This document shows, one piece after another, positions 32,751 through 33,640 of a DNA stretch of 33,640 nucleotides. A model generated the notes under the pieces. It did not search any database. It was not told the origin of the DNA and saw only the letters and a list, made by a program, of their open reading frames with translations. Position 1 is the stretch's first letter. Each line of letters starts with the position of its first letter. The position numbers were made by a program, and so were the translations under genes. This stretch comes from Thiopontia sp964344435. GTDB lineage: Bacteria; Pseudomonadota; Gammaproteobacteria; GCF-002020875. The stretch is from assembly GCA_964344435.1 (NCBI GenBank), contig CAYFNH010000013.1:1-33640 (forward strand). The letters run 5' to 3'.

Positions 32751-32940
32751 ACAGCAAAATGCCATTCTTGTGGTAACTGACTCCAAGGGCTGCCCGGTTT
32801 GCTGCTTCTGGGGACATCTTGCCGTTAATCGTGTAAACATGGCGGAAGCCTTCGACACGGTGCTGCAAGTCAATTCCGACCTGCTCGGTGATCTGGCCGG
32901 CGTCAATCGCGTCGCGAATACATTTGTCGAGATTTGGCAC
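32751..32940 (-). pseudogene. Phage-like gene, 5' fragment truncated at the edge of a foreign segment
   Basis: GTG at 32940 with an excellent GGAGG six bases upstream starts PNLDKCIRDAIDAGQITEQVGIDLQHRVEGFRHVY, which reads like the N-terminus of large phage proteins. The frame stays open on the minus strand to 32482, but everything below about 32750 is antisense to the Hpt gene and loses protein-like character. I infer that the real gene was cut where the foreign segment joins the host DNA at about 32745-32765. Confidence 0.5.
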
Positions 32941-32941
32941 C

Positions 32942-33640
32942 TCAGCCCTCCATACAAGTGAACATGTCGTCGATCATACGGTCTTCTGCGTCCAGGTCGT
33001 CGAATGCCTGGCGTAGAGACTGTGCCTCAGTGCGAATTTCTGCAGTTTCTGCATCGACGCGCATTTCTCCAGGAATCTCCAGGTCTCCCAGGTCATCCAT
33101 CAGACGCTGCGCTTCCAGGACGTCATCCTGTATCATCTGAGCCATCTGCGGATCATCCCCGTAGATACTTTTTGCATCCTTTGCTATACTGTCCCCGGAG
33201 GCACCAACAATGCGTGATTTTGATTGGGCGGACGTTTCCGCCACCTTTTCCTGGGAAGGCCGGCCGGCAGTAGAAATTCGGCCAGCTGACGGTTCCATTT
33301 CTGGGCGCGTAGTCCCAACCGGAGCAGCGCCTGGAGCCTGGGAAACAGCTTCGCCAGTTGAAATCCGTGAATCAGGCAGGATTCTGTCAATGACCGTCTT
33401 CCAGGAAACATTCGCAGACCGGATCGCAGAATCATAGAGAGCCTCTTGCTTCGCAAGAAGAGCGTCGTATTCTGCCTGCTTCGCTGCAGGAATTTCCCCA
33501 TCGACAAATAGAACGCGGGCTTTCTCGTACAGGTCATGCCCACTATCCGCGCGCGCTGGTACGTCCAAGCCTTCCAGCTCTGCCTTCAAATGGTCCGGGA
33601 ACAGCTTATCGACGAATTCCCTGCCCTCTTTATAGTGAGT
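32942..33640 (-). CDS. Phage-like hypothetical protein, 3' part (start beyond the window)
   Basis: The frame is open from the stop at 32944-32942 to the window edge (about 232 residues). A TTG at 33589 is inside the frame and is not the start, because the codons upstream remain open and protein-like (GREFVDKLFPDH). The sequence is charged and low in hydrophobics, with a helical C-terminus (EAQRLMDDLGDLEIPGEMRVDAETAEIRTEAQSLRQAFDDLDAEDRM). It resembles the C-terminal portion of a large polyvalent phage protein. I do not recognise a family. The next gene starts one base after its stop. Confidence 0.6.
   Translation of the reverse strand, partial: THYKEGREFVDKLFPDHLKAELEGLDVPARADSGHDLYEKARVLFVDGEIPAAKQAEYDALLAKQEALYDSAIRSANVSWKTVIDRILPDSRISTGEAVSQAPGAAPVGTTRPEMEPSAGRISTAGRPSQEKVAETSAQSKSRIVGASGDSIAKDAKSIYGDDPQMAQMIQDDVLEAQRLMDDLGDLEIPGEMRVDAETAEIRTEAQSLRQAFDDLDAEDRMIDDMFTCMEG

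Noticed and set aside
32725..32961. 78-residue plus-strand ORF at the phage-like edge
   Set aside because: Antisense shadow of the minus-strand gene that has a perfect ribosome binding site.
1..33640. CRISPR arrays, rRNA or tRNA genes
   Set aside because: No regularly spaced repeats, and no cloverleaf or rRNA-like sequence was recognised; the only tandem repeat (28711-28757) has short, irregular units without spacers.

Overview
The window is a chromosomal segment of a gammaproteobacterium. The gene order nadB | rpoE-rseA-rseC-mucD-lepA-lepB | rnc-era-recO-pdxJ-acpS-cysM-rlmD is the classic sigma-E / ribosome-biogenesis neighbourhood of that class. An IalB-family gene next to lepB and an HD-GYP plus REC-Hpt-Hpt pair after rlmD suggest an environmental lineage, possibly near sulfur-oxidising Chromatiales/Thiotrichales relatives. 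That placement is inference from gene content only.

Layout. 1-644: 5' part of nadB (minus). 645-1017: leader of the sigma-E operon, with a near-consensus sigma-E promoter and an upstream ORF that overlaps the rpoE start. 1018-4692: rpoE, an rseA that carries the RseB C-terminal domain, rseC, a mucD/degP-type protease, a glutaredoxin-like gene and a strong terminator. 4708-7907: lepA, lepB, ialB-like. 7983-8126: a 47-codon stump of rnc. 8162-22732: a genomic island of eight same-strand genes. 22746-28209: a complete rnc followed by era, recO, pdxJ, an inverted hicAB module, a small DUF1640-like membrane protein, acpS and cysM. 28300-30142: a solo MbcA/ParS-type antitoxin and rlmD. 30238-32750: two signalling genes. 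32751-33640: the edge of a phage-like element on the minus strand, including a truncated gene.

The main attraction is the island. It sits exactly inside rnc: codons 1-39 of rnc are present on both flanks, and the two copies differ only at synonymous positions over the last 85 bases. The downstream copy rebuilds a full RNase III gene. The cargo is a seven-gene, tightly packed operon: DUF499 ATPase, DUF3780 protein, DUF1156 DNA methyltransferase, a small unknown protein, a KGGVGR-motif ATPase, a second P-loop ATPase, and a phospholipase D-SNF2 helicase. An AIPR-family protein with a probable N-terminal nuclease motif follows. The DUF499/DUF3780/DUF1156/PLD-helicase set recalls DISARM-related antiviral arrays (I recall the name ARMADA but could not verify it). 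The likely logic is methylation of self DNA with ATP-driven recognition and PLD/helicase attack on unmodified DNA. The small protein and ATPase pair between methylase and helicase are the least understood part. Because the island ends 13 bases before the rebuilt rnc start, expression of rnc-era and their neighbours may now depend on island transcription.
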